Shown here: in pieces, positions 54,202 to 62,108 of the stretch
Layout of the letters: every line of letters begins with the position of its first letter
Numbering within the stretch: the stretch's first letter is position 1
Source: Acholeplasmataceae bacterium
Lineage (GTDB): Bacteria; Bacillota_I; Bacilli_A; Acholeplasmatales; Acholeplasmataceae
Direction: 5' to 3'
DNA: 62,108 bases
NCBI GenBank assembly: GCA_018400755.1
Contig: JAGYLU010000004.1
Location: forward strand, 1 to 62,108
The notes under the pieces: model-generated
Database searches by the model: none
What the model was told of the DNA's origin: nothing
What the model saw: only the letters and a program-made list of their open reading frames with translations
Program-made: the position numbers and the translations under genes

Positions 54202-56820
54202 ATGAAGAAACTCATTTTGATTGACGGCAACTCCATTTTGTTTCGGGCGTATTACGCAACCGCCTATCCTGGCCAGACACTGATGACCAACAGCCAGGGC
54301 GTTCATACGAACGCGCTTTTTGCATTCGTCGGCATGTTTGAGAAAATGGTCTACGAAGACGATGTCTTTGTCCTGGTCGCCTTCGATACCAGTGAACCGA
54401 CCAAACGCCATGAGGCGTTTGAGGCTTATAAAGCTGGACGGGCCAAGATGCCCGAAGAACTTGCTGAACAGATTCCTTTGGTGAATGCCTACATTGACCT
54501 CTATGGTGTCAAAGCCATCAGCAAGCCCGGATATGAGGCCGATGACATCATCGGCACATGCGCCAGACATGGGGCCAATGAGGGCTATGATGTCAATGTC
54601 TTTTCCTCTGACCGGGATTTATTGCAGCTGGTCTCGGACAACGTGACTGTCCATCTCTTGAAAAAAGGGATGCAAGATGTGAAACACTTCACGCCTGCCC
54701 TTCTTGAAGAGACCTATGATCTGAAGATCAGCCAATTTGTCGATCTCAAGGCCATGATGGGTGATCCTTCAGATAACATTCCCGGGATTCCCGGGGTTGG
54801 TGAGAAGACCGCCGTGAAGCTGCTCAAGGCTTATGGGTCGCTAGATGGGGTCTATCAGAACAAGGATCAGATCAAAGGCGCACTTGGAGACAAAGTGCGC
54901 GACCATGAGGCCTTGGCCCGGATGAGCCGGACCCTTTCCGAAATTGATTGTGACGTACCACTTGACATCACCATGAAGGATCTCAAAAGAACGAAGGCGG
55001 ATCTTGAAGGATTGAAGAGCTTTTTCCAGACCTATGATCTTCACATGTTCGTAAGAAAAATCAGCTCTGAGTCGGAGACCGACAAACCAACAGACTATAT
55101 CGAGATCAAAGATGAACGAATGCTTTCTAAGGTCTTGAAAGACGATATGGCGATCCATGCCGAGTTTTCAGATTATAACTATCACCGGGCTGATCTTTGG
55201 GGTATCGGATTATCGGATGGAACGACCCATTATATCCTAAGACCTGAGGTGGCCCTCCAGTCACTGTCATTCCAGATGTTTCTAGAAGACGAGACCATAT
55301 CGAAGATGACCTATGATTACAAAGCGATGCGGGTTTACTTTTTGAAGCATGGTATCGAAATCAAAGGCGTGACCTTCGATTTGTTGTTGGCCGCATACCT
55401 GATCAATTCACACATTGGCAAAGAGGAATTCAAACGCATCGTCCTCACTTTTAACGCCAATGGGGTCGCTTATGACGAGGAAATCTATGGTAAAGGTGCC
55501 AAAAAAGCGTTGCCCGAAGAAGATGTCTATTTCCGGCATATCGCTTCCAAAGCCAAAACCATCAAACATTTATCAGAGACCTTGATCCAAACGCTCGACG
55601 ACCAAAACCAGAGAGCGCTACTTGAAAATCTTGAGATCCCCCTTTCCGAAGTACTTTCAGAGATGGAACATGAAGGCCTCTCGGTTGACATGGACGAACT
55701 CCATCGTCAAGGGCAAGCCCTTCATGAACGGATTGAGGAAGTCTCCAAACGGATCATCAGGCATGCCGGTAAAGACTTCAATATCGGTAGCACCAAACAG
55801 CTAGGCGAGGTCCTCTTTGAAGATCTTGGTCTGCCTGTCGGCAAGAAGACCAAGACCGGATACTCGACCAACGTCGATGTCTTGAACGCCCTGAAGGGCA
55901 AACATCCGATCATCGATGATATTTTGCTATGGCGACAACTGTCCAAACTGCATTCAACCTATATCGAAGGGCTCAAGGCTCATGTCTTTGAAGACGGGAA
56001 AGTCCATACCATCTATGCCCAGGCTCTGACCACGACCGGACGTCTTTCCTCACTTGATCCCAATTTGCAAAACATCCCTATCCGTACCGGCGAAGGCCGG
56101 GAGATCAGACGTCTGTTCAAGGCGTCTCCCGGAAAAGTCTTGATTGGTGCGGACTATTCGCAGATCGAGCTTCGCGTCCTCGCCCACATGGCAGGTGTCA
56201 AAGCGCTTTTGGATGCGTTTAATCATGGCGAGGATATCCACGCGAAAACGGCCAAAGATGTCTTTGGTCTTGAAGAGGTGACCCAAGAACACCGGCGTGC
56301 TGCCAAGGCGGTGAACTTTGGCATCATCTATGGCATTGGCGCATGGAGTCTTTCCGAAGATATCAGTGTGACACCAAAAGAAGCCCAGGATTTCATTGAC
56401 AGGTATCTTGCCATCTACCCAGAGATCCAGACATACATGCAAGAGACGGTTGAATTTGCGAAAACACACGGTTATGTTAAGACCATCATGCATCGCCGAC
56501 GTCATATCCCGGAACTGCAATCGATGGTCTATACGCAACGACAGTTTGGTGAACGGACCGCCATGAATGCCCCGATTCAAGGGAGCGCGGCCGATATCCT
56601 CAAGAAAGCCATGGTTGATCTTCATCGAGCGCTCAAGACAAACGGGTCAAAGGCCAAGATCTTGCTTCAAGTCCACGATGAACTGATTCTTGAAGTGCCA
56701 GAAGAAGAGACCAAAGCGATCGAAGCCTTGGTTGTTCAAAAGATGAGAGATGCGGTCACCCTGGATGTGAGCCTTGAGACATCGTGCGATACCGGATTGA
56801 CCTGGTTTGACCTGAAGTAG
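54202..56820 (+). CDS. polA: DNA polymerase I
   Basis: An 872-residue Pol I for Okazaki-fragment processing and repair. It has a 5'-3' exonuclease domain (about 1-285; EADDIIG and GDPSDNIPGIPGVGEK), a middle domain and a polymerase domain with motif A DYSQIELRVLAH, motif B RAAKAVNFGIIYG and motif C VHDELILE. The proofreading site in the middle domain seems lost: the segment matching D-x-E of Escherichia coli reads HAEFSDYNYHRAD. GGAGGG precedes ATG 54202; an ATG at 54184 has no site. mutM follows after 8 bases. Confidence 0.95.
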   Translation: MKKLILIDGNSILFRAYYATAYPGQTLMTNSQGVHTNALFAFVGMFEKMVYEDDVFVLVAFDTSEPTKRHEAFEAYKAGRAKMPEELAEQIPLVNAYIDLYGVKAISKPGYEADDIIGTCARHGANEGYDVNVFSSDRDLLQLVSDNVTVHLLKKGMQDVKHFTPALLEETYDLKISQFVDLKAMMGDPSDNIPGIPGVGEKTAVKLLKAYGSLDGVYQNKDQIKGALGDKVRDHEALARMSRTLSEIDCDVPLDITMKDLKRTKADLEGLKSFFQTYDLHMFVRKISSESETDKPTDYIEIKDERMLSKVLKDDMAIHAEFSDYNYHRADLWGIGLSDGTTHYILRPEVALQSLSFQMFLEDETISKMTYDYKAMRVYFLKHGIEIKGVTFDLLLAAYLINSHIGKEEFKRIVLTFNANGVAYDEEIYGKGAKKALPEEDVYFRHIASKAKTIKHLSETLIQTLDDQNQRALLENLEIPLSEVLSEMEHEGLSVDMDELHRQGQALHERIEEVSKRIIRHAGKDFNIGSTKQLGEVLFEDLGLPVGKKTKTGYSTNVDVLNALKGKHPIIDDILLWRQLSKLHSTYIEGLKAHVFEDGKVHTIYAQALTTTGRLSSLDPNLQNIPIRTGEGREIRRLFKASPGKVLIGADYSQIELRVLAHMAGVKALLDAFNHGEDIHAKTAKDVFGLEEVTQEHRRAAKAVNFGIIYGIGAWSLSEDISVTPKEAQDFIDRYLAIYPEIQTYMQETVEFAKTHGYVKTIMHRRRHIPELQSMVYTQRQFGERTAMNAPIQGSAADILKKAMVDLHRALKTNGSKAKILLQVHDELILEVPEEETKAIEALVVQKMRDAVTLDVSLETSCDTGLTWFDLK

Positions 56821-56828
56821 GTGAGACC

Positions 56829-57641
56829 ATGCCGGAACTCCCTGAAGTTGAAACGATCAGAAGAACACTTCTGAAACTGATCCAAGGCAGGTCCATTGTC
56901 GGTATTGATGTCTTTTATGACAAGATCATTGACCATGAGACAAATGATTTCAAAACCACTCTGATTGGTAAACGGATCGAGGCCATCGAACGGGTGGGAA
57001 AATACCTTTGTCTGATGATTCCCCCTTTTGCCCTCTTGGTCCATCTTAGGATGGAAGGTCGCTTTTTCATCAGGGATGTCAGACGGTCATCCGCTCATGA
57101 TCACGTTTCGTTCGCCCTTGATGATGGTCGGTTCCTGATCTATCATGATACCCGCAAATTTGGCCGGATGACGCTTAGAACGAGCGAACACTATCAAGAT
57201 GTCCCTCCTTTGTCAAAACTCGGGCCGGAACCAAAGGATGCCAACTGGGAAGACATCCATGCCCGGTTGAAAAGACGCAAGATTGCCGTCAAAACAGCGT
57301 TGCTTGACCAGCATGTCGTCTGTGGCCTTGGAAACATCTATGTCGATGAGACCCTCTTCAAGAGCGGGATCCATCCTATGAAACGGACGGACCGGTTGAC
57401 CAGAAATGATGTCAGGACCCTGATTGAATCGGCGACAACCGTTCTTCATGACGCCGTCGAACTCGGAGGCACATCAATCAGGACATACACGGACGCCCTT
57501 GGTGTCCATGGACGTTTTCAAAACGAACTGAAGGTCCATACCAAAGCCGGCGAACCTTGTCCGGTCTGTCACCAGATCATCACCAAACAAACCGTCGGAG
57601 GTCGGGGCACTTATGTCTGCAAGTCCTGCCAAAAAAAGTGA
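56829..57641 (+). CDS. mutM: Formamidopyrimidine-DNA glycosylase
   Basis: A 270-residue Fpg/MutM that excises 8-oxoguanine. PELPEVET at residues 2-9 provides the catalytic proline and glutamate, the helix-two-turn-helix lies about 140-190, and the zinc finger CPVC...CKSC ends the protein (about 243-266). Its end overlaps coaE by 29 bases; polA-mutM-coaE is a familiar Firmicutes order. Confidence 0.96.
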   Translation: MPELPEVETIRRTLLKLIQGRSIVGIDVFYDKIIDHETNDFKTTLIGKRIEAIERVGKYLCLMIPPFALLVHLRMEGRFFIRDVRRSSAHDHVSFALDDGRFLIYHDTRKFGRMTLRTSEHYQDVPPLSKLGPEPKDANWEDIHARLKRRKIAVKTALLDQHVVCGLGNIYVDETLFKSGIHPMKRTDRLTRNDVRTLIESATTVLHDAVELGGTSIRTYTDALGVHGRFQNELKVHTKAGEPCPVCHQIITKQTVGGRGTYVCKSCQKK

Positions 57642-58218
57642 ATCAAAAGTGATCGGACTGACTGGTGGGATTGCCTCTGGCAAATCGACAGCGGCCGCTT
57701 ATTTGGCGTCAAAAGGGATTCCTGTGATTGATAGCGACACCATTGTTTCAGACCTTTGGATCCATGATCAGGCGATGCTTGAAGAGATCAGGGAAGTCTT
57801 TGCTGCAAAGGGTGATGAGGACTTGAAGCGAGTGGTCAGGAATCGGATTTTTCATGACAAGGAAATGAGAGATCGTTTGAATGACATCATTCATCCCAAA
57901 GTCTTTTCAGCCATCGAAACGCGTCTGAGGATTTTGTGGGATGAGCCGCTTGTGGTGGTCGATGTGCCACTCCTGTTTGAGACCGGCTATGATCATGAAG
58001 TTGATCTCATCCTATTGATTGACCTTGATGAGGAAACCCAGATCAAACGGTTGATGGCACGTGATGGCATTTCAAAAGAGATTGCCAAAGAGATGATCAA
58101 GACACAAATGCCAATGGTCGAAAAGCGTCTCTTGGCTGATGTTGTCATCACCAATGACAAATCGATACATGCGCTTTATGACGCGCTTGATGTGTTTATC
58201 AAAGAGGTATCGGAATGA
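57613..58218 (+). CDS. coaE: Dephospho-CoA kinase
   Basis: A 201-residue kinase catalysing the last step of coenzyme A synthesis. The P-loop GLTGGIASGKST is at about residues 15-26 and the substrate-binding VVDVPLLFETG at about 115-125. ATG 57613 is inside mutM, giving a 29-base overlap; GTG 57648 would trim the N-terminus but has no obvious ribosome site. The stop overlaps dnaB by 4 bases. Confidence 0.95.
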   Translation: MSASPAKKSESKVIGLTGGIASGKSTAAAYLASKGIPVIDSDTIVSDLWIHDQAMLEEIREVFAAKGDEDLKRVVRNRIFHDKEMRDRLNDIIHPKVFSAIETRLRILWDEPLVVVDVPLLFETGYDHEVDLILLIDLDEETQIKRLMARDGISKEIAKEMIKTQMPMVEKRLLADVVITNDKSIHALYDALDVFIKEVSE

Positions 58219-59375
58219 AAAATGCGAGTGTCTTCACCCTTCATATGCAAACCGATCTGTCCCCATCTGACCACAAGGTCCTAGCCCTCTTGTATCAACC
58301 GATGATGGGCCTTCCGACCCATGCGCTTTATTTGACGTTTGCGAGCCTTTGTGAGAAAGATCAGTCTTTTTCGATGGCGCACGCCGATTTCTTTGATCTC
58401 TTCGATTTGAAACAGGCGGAGTTTTTGAAGTACCGTCAACGCCTTGAGGCGTTGAGTCTATTGACGGTCTTTCAGAAAGATGATGATTACATCTATGTCG
58501 TCAAAATCCCCTTGTCAGCCAGACAGTTTCTGGTCGATACCGTCTTTGGCAGTTACCTCCAAAGTGAGATTGGTGAGAAGAACATCGACCGCCTGATCGC
58601 CCTGTTTGAGATTGACGCACCGGTGACCGACACGTACAAGAACATCACCAAATCCTTTGATCAGATGTATGAGTTCAAGAGTTTGAACCTCCTTGCCGTC
58701 GACAAGCCTATCGAAGGCCGGATCAACAACGGTGGAAGCACGATCAGATATGCCTTTGATTATAATGCTTTCGTTGAACATCTGCCGGAAAGACTCAAAA
58801 ACAGCCAACTGCTCAACGCCCACTTCAAAGACCAGATCACGAGAATCGCATTTGTCTATCAGTTCGAGGTCGATGACATGGTCACCATCTATGAAGCGGC
58901 GACACAGTCGCGGCAAAGCGTGAACTTCCATCAGCTCAATCTGAAGGCAAGACTTCATTACCAGACGAAAAACAAACAGCTCGAGATCCGCGAGAAAGAC
59001 CTTGATGAGGGCGCGGTGATCGGAAACATCACGCCTCAGGTCATCATCCAGAAATATGCCAAAACCGATCAGCGGGGCCTCGCCCTTTCAACCGCCTCAC
59101 AATTGCTTGAACGCAATCATGTCGATCCCGGTATCATCAATGTCATTTTGATGTTTGTGCTCAAGAACAAAGATGGGGTGCTTCCCAATATCAATTACAT
59201 GGAAAAAGTGCTCAATGATTGGTTGAGCAAAGGGATTCAAACCACAGAGGACGCCATGCGTCACTCCCTTGAGATTGAAAATAGCTGGCAAAAGAGCCAG
59301 ACCCGAACGAAGAAAACGGCCGAACCGGACTGGATGGATGACTATCTGGCCGGATTGGCGAAGATGGAGGGATGA
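58215..59375 (+). CDS. dnaB: Replication initiation and membrane attachment protein DnaB
   Basis: A 386-residue Firmicutes-type DnaB (helicase co-loader, not the helicase). The N-terminal part is winged-helix-like and a DnaB/DnaD C-terminal segment (about residues 295-345, including VDPGIINVILMFVLKNKDG) is visible; the rest is helical and polar. Directly coupled to dnaI by overlapping ends, matching their joint role in loading the replicative helicase. No membrane helix is present. Confidence 0.88.
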   Translation: MKNASVFTLHMQTDLSPSDHKVLALLYQPMMGLPTHALYLTFASLCEKDQSFSMAHADFFDLFDLKQAEFLKYRQRLEALSLLTVFQKDDDYIYVVKIPLSARQFLVDTVFGSYLQSEIGEKNIDRLIALFEIDAPVTDTYKNITKSFDQMYEFKSLNLLAVDKPIEGRINNGGSTIRYAFDYNAFVEHLPERLKNSQLLNAHFKDQITRIAFVYQFEVDDMVTIYEAATQSRQSVNFHQLNLKARLHYQTKNKQLEIREKDLDEGAVIGNITPQVIIQKYAKTDQRGLALSTASQLLERNHVDPGIINVILMFVLKNKDGVLPNINYMEKVLNDWLSKGIQTTEDAMRHSLEIENSWQKSQTRTKKTAEPDWMDDYLAGLAKMEG

Positions 59376-59377
59376 CA

Positions 59378-60184
59378 ATGACAATCGAAGACATGCGTCA
59401 AGCGGTCAAGACCGATCCCGAGACCAGACATCTTGAGGTCTCTGACAATGATCTCGCGCTCGTCTATCAGTATCTGATCAGACGCAATGATCATGAAGGT
59501 GGGTACCGTCCGGTTCTAAGAACCGATCCCTATGTCGAGATTGTGTACCGTCCGACCAAGGAAAAGGCCAATGAACTGAGGAAGAAGAGGATTCGTGAGA
59601 ATCTTCGCTTCTATGATACGGAAGTCTATATCCAGGATGCCAGTCTTGATGCGTTCGATGTGTTTAATGATGAACGCAAGAAAGTCAGGGATCTTGCCCA
59701 GGGTTTCCTAGATGAGTACCGCAAGGACAAAGTCGCCAAAGGGCTATATATCTTTGGCAAATACGCCACCGGCAAGAGCTACATCATGTCGGCGGTCGCC
59801 CAGGCCCTTGCCTTAAGAGGCATCACGGTTCTCTTTGTCTATATGCCGGACCTTGTCAGAAGCATCAAACAAGGCATGAATGAAGGCAATCTCGAGGAAC
59901 GGGTCAATCAGCTCAAGCAAGCGGATGTGCTCATGATGGATGACATCGGTGGTGAGAACATGTCGACGTGGTTTCGGGATGAGGTACTTGTCCCGGTCCT
60001 TCAGTACCGGCTTTCGGCCCAACTTCCGGTCTTCATGACCTCCAATCTTGATTTTGTCCAGTTGGTTGAAGCGCTCACCCTCACCAAAGACGAGACCGGC
60101 CGTGCGAAGGCGGCCCGACTGGTCCAAAGGATCAAGGATCTGATGATTTATGTCCGGCTTTCACAAGCGCAATATGATCAATAA
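59378..60184 (+). CDS. dnaI: Primosomal protein DnaI
   Basis: A 268-residue AAA+ helicase loader. The N-terminal zinc-binding-type region is followed by the ATPase with Walker A GKYATGKSYIM (about 129), Walker B VLMMDDIGGENMSTW (about 187) and the arginine-containing VLQYRL sensor segment. GGAGG lies 7 bases before ATG 59378; ATG 59372 is too close. It partners with DnaB and, presumably, a helicase coded elsewhere. Confidence 0.92.
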   Translation: MTIEDMRQAVKTDPETRHLEVSDNDLALVYQYLIRRNDHEGGYRPVLRTDPYVEIVYRPTKEKANELRKKRIRENLRFYDTEVYIQDASLDAFDVFNDERKKVRDLAQGFLDEYRKDKVAKGLYIFGKYATGKSYIMSAVAQALALRGITVLFVYMPDLVRSIKQGMNEGNLEERVNQLKQADVLMMDDIGGENMSTWFRDEVLVPVLQYRLSAQLPVFMTSNLDFVQLVEALTLTKDETGRAKAARLVQRIKDLMIYVRLSQAQYDQ

Positions 60185-60193
60185 AAAAACCCC

Positions 60194-60221
60194 TTGATTC
60201 ATCACATAATGGTGGTATAAT
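60194..60221 (+). promoter_or_regulatory. thrS promoter
   Basis: TTGATT (60194-60199), 16-base spacer, TATAAT (60216-60221) with TGG upstream (extended -10). Confidence 0.75.
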
Positions 60222-60227
60222 TGAAGC

Positions 60228-60447
60228 AGTTACGATGAAGAGGACACGGTGTCTGCCGCCCTTAGCGACGCAGGATGGTGAAAGCTGCGACAGATGGACA
60301 TCACTCCCTTGGAGTAGGCCAGAGTCAAAACCTGGTCCGGGTCGTGCCGTTATCCATAAGAGAAGTGCCGGACTTGGTCCGGAACCAAGGTGGTACCGCG
60401 CATTTGTCGCCCTTAGGTTTTCTTAAGGGCGTTTTGTTTTTTATATG
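60228..60447 (+). promoter_or_regulatory. T-box riboswitch leader of thrS
   Basis: The T-box AAGGTGGTACCGCG lies at 60387-60400, followed by a terminator (CGCCCTTA 60408-60415 with TAAGGGCG 60424-60431, then a T tract). Upstream is a large stem I with an AGGATGGTG-type distal element. Uncharged tRNA-Thr should pair here and favour the antiterminator, raising thrS expression. I could not assign the specifier codon by eye. Confidence 0.93.
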
Positions 60448-60476
60448 ACTTTGACATGAAAAAGGAGCGATGAATC

Positions 60477-62108
60477 ATGATTTTGACATTTCCAGACAAG
60501 ACTCAAAAAACGGTCCAAGAGGGCATCACCGCAAGAGAGATTGCCCATCAGATCTCACCAGGACTCGCCAAGAAAGCGGTCGCCGCGTCACTTGATGGCG
60601 TGCTTGTTGAACTTGACCGGCCGATTGTTGCTGACGCCGTCTTCAAAATTCTGACCGAGAAAGACAAGGAAAGCCTTGAGGTCCTCAGACACAGCACTGC
60701 CCATCTGATGGCCCAGGCCATCACAAGACTTTATCCTGGGGTCTGTTTCGGGGTCGGTCCGGCGATCGAGGAAGGCTTTTACTATGACGTTGACTTCAAG
60801 GACCAGAAAGTGAGCGATGAGGATCTTCAAAAGATTGAAGAGATGATGGCGACCATTGCCTCAGAAGCACATGACATCATCAGACGTGATGTCACCTATG
60901 AGGAAGCCAAATCAATCTTCAAAGATGACCCTTACAAGCTTGAACTCGTCGAACAGTTCAAGGAAGATGGCCTATCGGTCTATTCCCAGGGCGAATTCAC
61001 CGATCTATGCCGGGGTGGACATGTCACGAACACCAACCAAATCAAACATTTCAAACTGCTGACGCTTGCCGGTGCGTACTGGCGCGGGGATGCGAAGAAC
61101 AAACAGCTCGTGAGGATTTATGGAACAGCCTTTTTCTCGAAGCAGGATTTGAAAGATCATCTTGATCTTCTAGAAGAACGGAAAGAACGCGACCACCGTA
61201 AGCTTGGAAAAGAGCTGAATCTCTTCATGCTCAGCAAGGAAGCTGGTCCCGGTCTGCCTTTCTGGCTGCCCAAAGGGGCGACCATCCGCCGTGTCGTTGA
61301 ACGCTATATCACCGACGTTGAGCTCTCTTTGGGCTACATGCATGTCTATACCCCAATTCTCGCCAACGTCGAGCTCTACAAGACCTCAGGGCACTGGGAC
61401 CACTACCATGATGACATGTTCCCACCGATGGACATGGGCGACGGTGAACTCACCGTCATCCGACCGATGAACTGTCCTCATCACATGCTCATGTATAAAA
61501 ATGATGTCCACAGTTACCGGGAACTGCCCTTAAGGATTGCCGAACTCGGTATGATGCATCGCTATGAGAAGAGCGGAGCTCTTTCCGGCCTCCAAAGAGT
61601 TCGTGAGATGACCTTGAATGATGCCCATATCTTTGTCCGTCCAGACCAGATCAAAGATGAGTTCAAGCGCGTCATGGCATTGCTTCTAAGGGTCTATGAT
61701 GACTTTGACATCACAGATTACACGTTTAGGGTCAGTTACCGCGATCCTTTGAATTCAGAGAAGTACTTCCCCGATGACCAGATGTGGGAAAAGGCCGAGA
61801 AAATGCTTAAGGAAGCGATGGATGAGATCGGCGCGCCTTATTACGAAGCGATTGGTGAGGCGGCGTTCTATGGCCCGAAACTGGATGTTCAGGTCAAGAC
61901 CGCGCTTGGTCATGAGGAAACCCTTTCGACCATCCAACTTGACTTCTTGCTTCCCGAACGTTTCGATCTGACCTATGTCGGAGAAGACGGCAAGAACATC
62001 TACCGGCCGGTCGTCATCCACCGCGGTATCGTCTCGACGATGGAACGTTTCGTCGCCTATCTGACCGAGGAATACAAAGGGGCATTCCCGTTTTGGCTTT
62101 CACCGATT
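60477..62108 (+). CDS. thrS: Threonyl-tRNA synthetase (partial, cut by window end)
   Basis: The first 544 codons of ThrRS are open to the window end. A TGS domain (about 1-62) is followed by the editing domain with HSTAH (about 73) and CRGGH (about 180), then the class II catalytic domain with MNCPHHMLM (about 334), whose cysteine and histidines bind zinc. About 100 residues, mainly the anticodon-binding domain, lie beyond the window. AAAGGAG lies 9 bases before ATG 60477. It is under the T-box leader described above. Confidence 0.96.
   Translation, partial: MILTFPDKTQKTVQEGITAREIAHQISPGLAKKAVAASLDGVLVELDRPIVADAVFKILTEKDKESLEVLRHSTAHLMAQAITRLYPGVCFGVGPAIEEGFYYDVDFKDQKVSDEDLQKIEEMMATIASEAHDIIRRDVTYEEAKSIFKDDPYKLELVEQFKEDGLSVYSQGEFTDLCRGGHVTNTNQIKHFKLLTLAGAYWRGDAKNKQLVRIYGTAFFSKQDLKDHLDLLEERKERDHRKLGKELNLFMLSKEAGPGLPFWLPKGATIRRVVERYITDVELSLGYMHVYTPILANVELYKTSGHWDHYHDDMFPPMDMGDGELTVIRPMNCPHHMLMYKNDVHSYRELPLRIAELGMMHRYEKSGALSGLQRVREMTLNDAHIFVRPDQIKDEFKRVMALLLRVYDDFDITDYTFRVSYRDPLNSEKYFPDDQMWEKAEKMLKEAMDEIGAPYYEAIGEAAFYGPKLDVQVKTALGHEETLSTIQLDFLLPERFDLTYVGEDGKNIYRPVVIHRGIVSTMERFVAYLTEEYKGAFPFWLSPI

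Noticed and set aside
56050-56625. Minus-strand open reading opposite polA (191 codons)
   Set aside because: Antisense to polymerase motifs A to C.

Overview
The window is a gene-dense, low-to-mid GC (roughly 45-48% by eye) bacterial chromosome segment. Almost every gene lies on the + strand; only pepT, an MBL-fold hydrolase and a HAD phosphatase are on the - strand. TGA is used as a stop throughout. The gene set fits a monoderm Bacillota/Mycoplasmatota lineage: DnaB/DnaI helicase-loader pair, RbgA, YlxM, single-chain GlyRS, a T-box in front of thrS, and phoH-ybeY-cdd-era-recO-glyS-dnaG-rpoD-trmK in Firmicutes order. A short signal-peptidase/FtsK/TopA repertoire and the absence of wall genes in view make an Acholeplasma/Izemoplasma-like or Erysipelotrichia-like organism plausible, but I cannot fix the genus.

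Layout. 1-5.2 kb: Na/Pi symporter, uvrB, Sel1-repeat protein. 5.2-6.4 kb: convergent pepT. 6.5-7.8 kb: a three-gene module of a small membrane protein, a DUF2089 zinc-ribbon protein and a SHOCT/YvlB-like protein, behind a consensus promoter. 7.9-14.2 kb: heterodimeric ABC exporter followed by TldD/TldE. 14.3-17.7 kb: RND exporter. 17.8-22.0 kb: metal operon (ZIP transporter, MntR/DtxR-type regulator, two MgtE paralogues) with a palindromic operator-like site right after the predicted transcription start. 22.1-26.1 kb: M32 carboxypeptidase, L-serine dehydratase, rRNA/tRNA uracil methyltransferase. 26.1-26.7 kb: convergent MBL hydrolase. 26.8-36.0 kb: secG, rpsU and the phoH-to-trmK housekeeping block. 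36.0-40.1 kb: MarR regulator plus a second heterodimeric ABC exporter, then tRNA-Arg(UCU).

40.3-43.1 kb is an AT-rich accessory islet immediately downstream of the tRNA gene. It holds a frameshifted XRE-type regulator, a frame-interrupted AAA_14/DUF4143 ATPase, remnants, a 20-bp perfect palindrome and a run of hairpins with no convincing gene. No integrase or transposase was recognised. 43.1-62.1 kb returns to the core: HAD phosphatase, a membrane protein overlapping a TM-less FtsK, lepB-rbgA-rnhB, topA, the SRP genes ftsY-ylxM-ffh, polA-mutM-coaE-dnaB-dnaI, and a T-box-controlled thrS cut by the window end.

The features that most deserve a second look are the islet (two broken genes, structured non-coding DNA, weak att-like repeat), the metal-operon operator, the FtsK/membrane-partner pair, and the ABC exporter plus TldD/TldE operon. 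Start codons were chosen by Shine-Dalgarno spacing and by avoiding starts that fall inside predicted -10 boxes. No structure was folded by computer and no database was searched.
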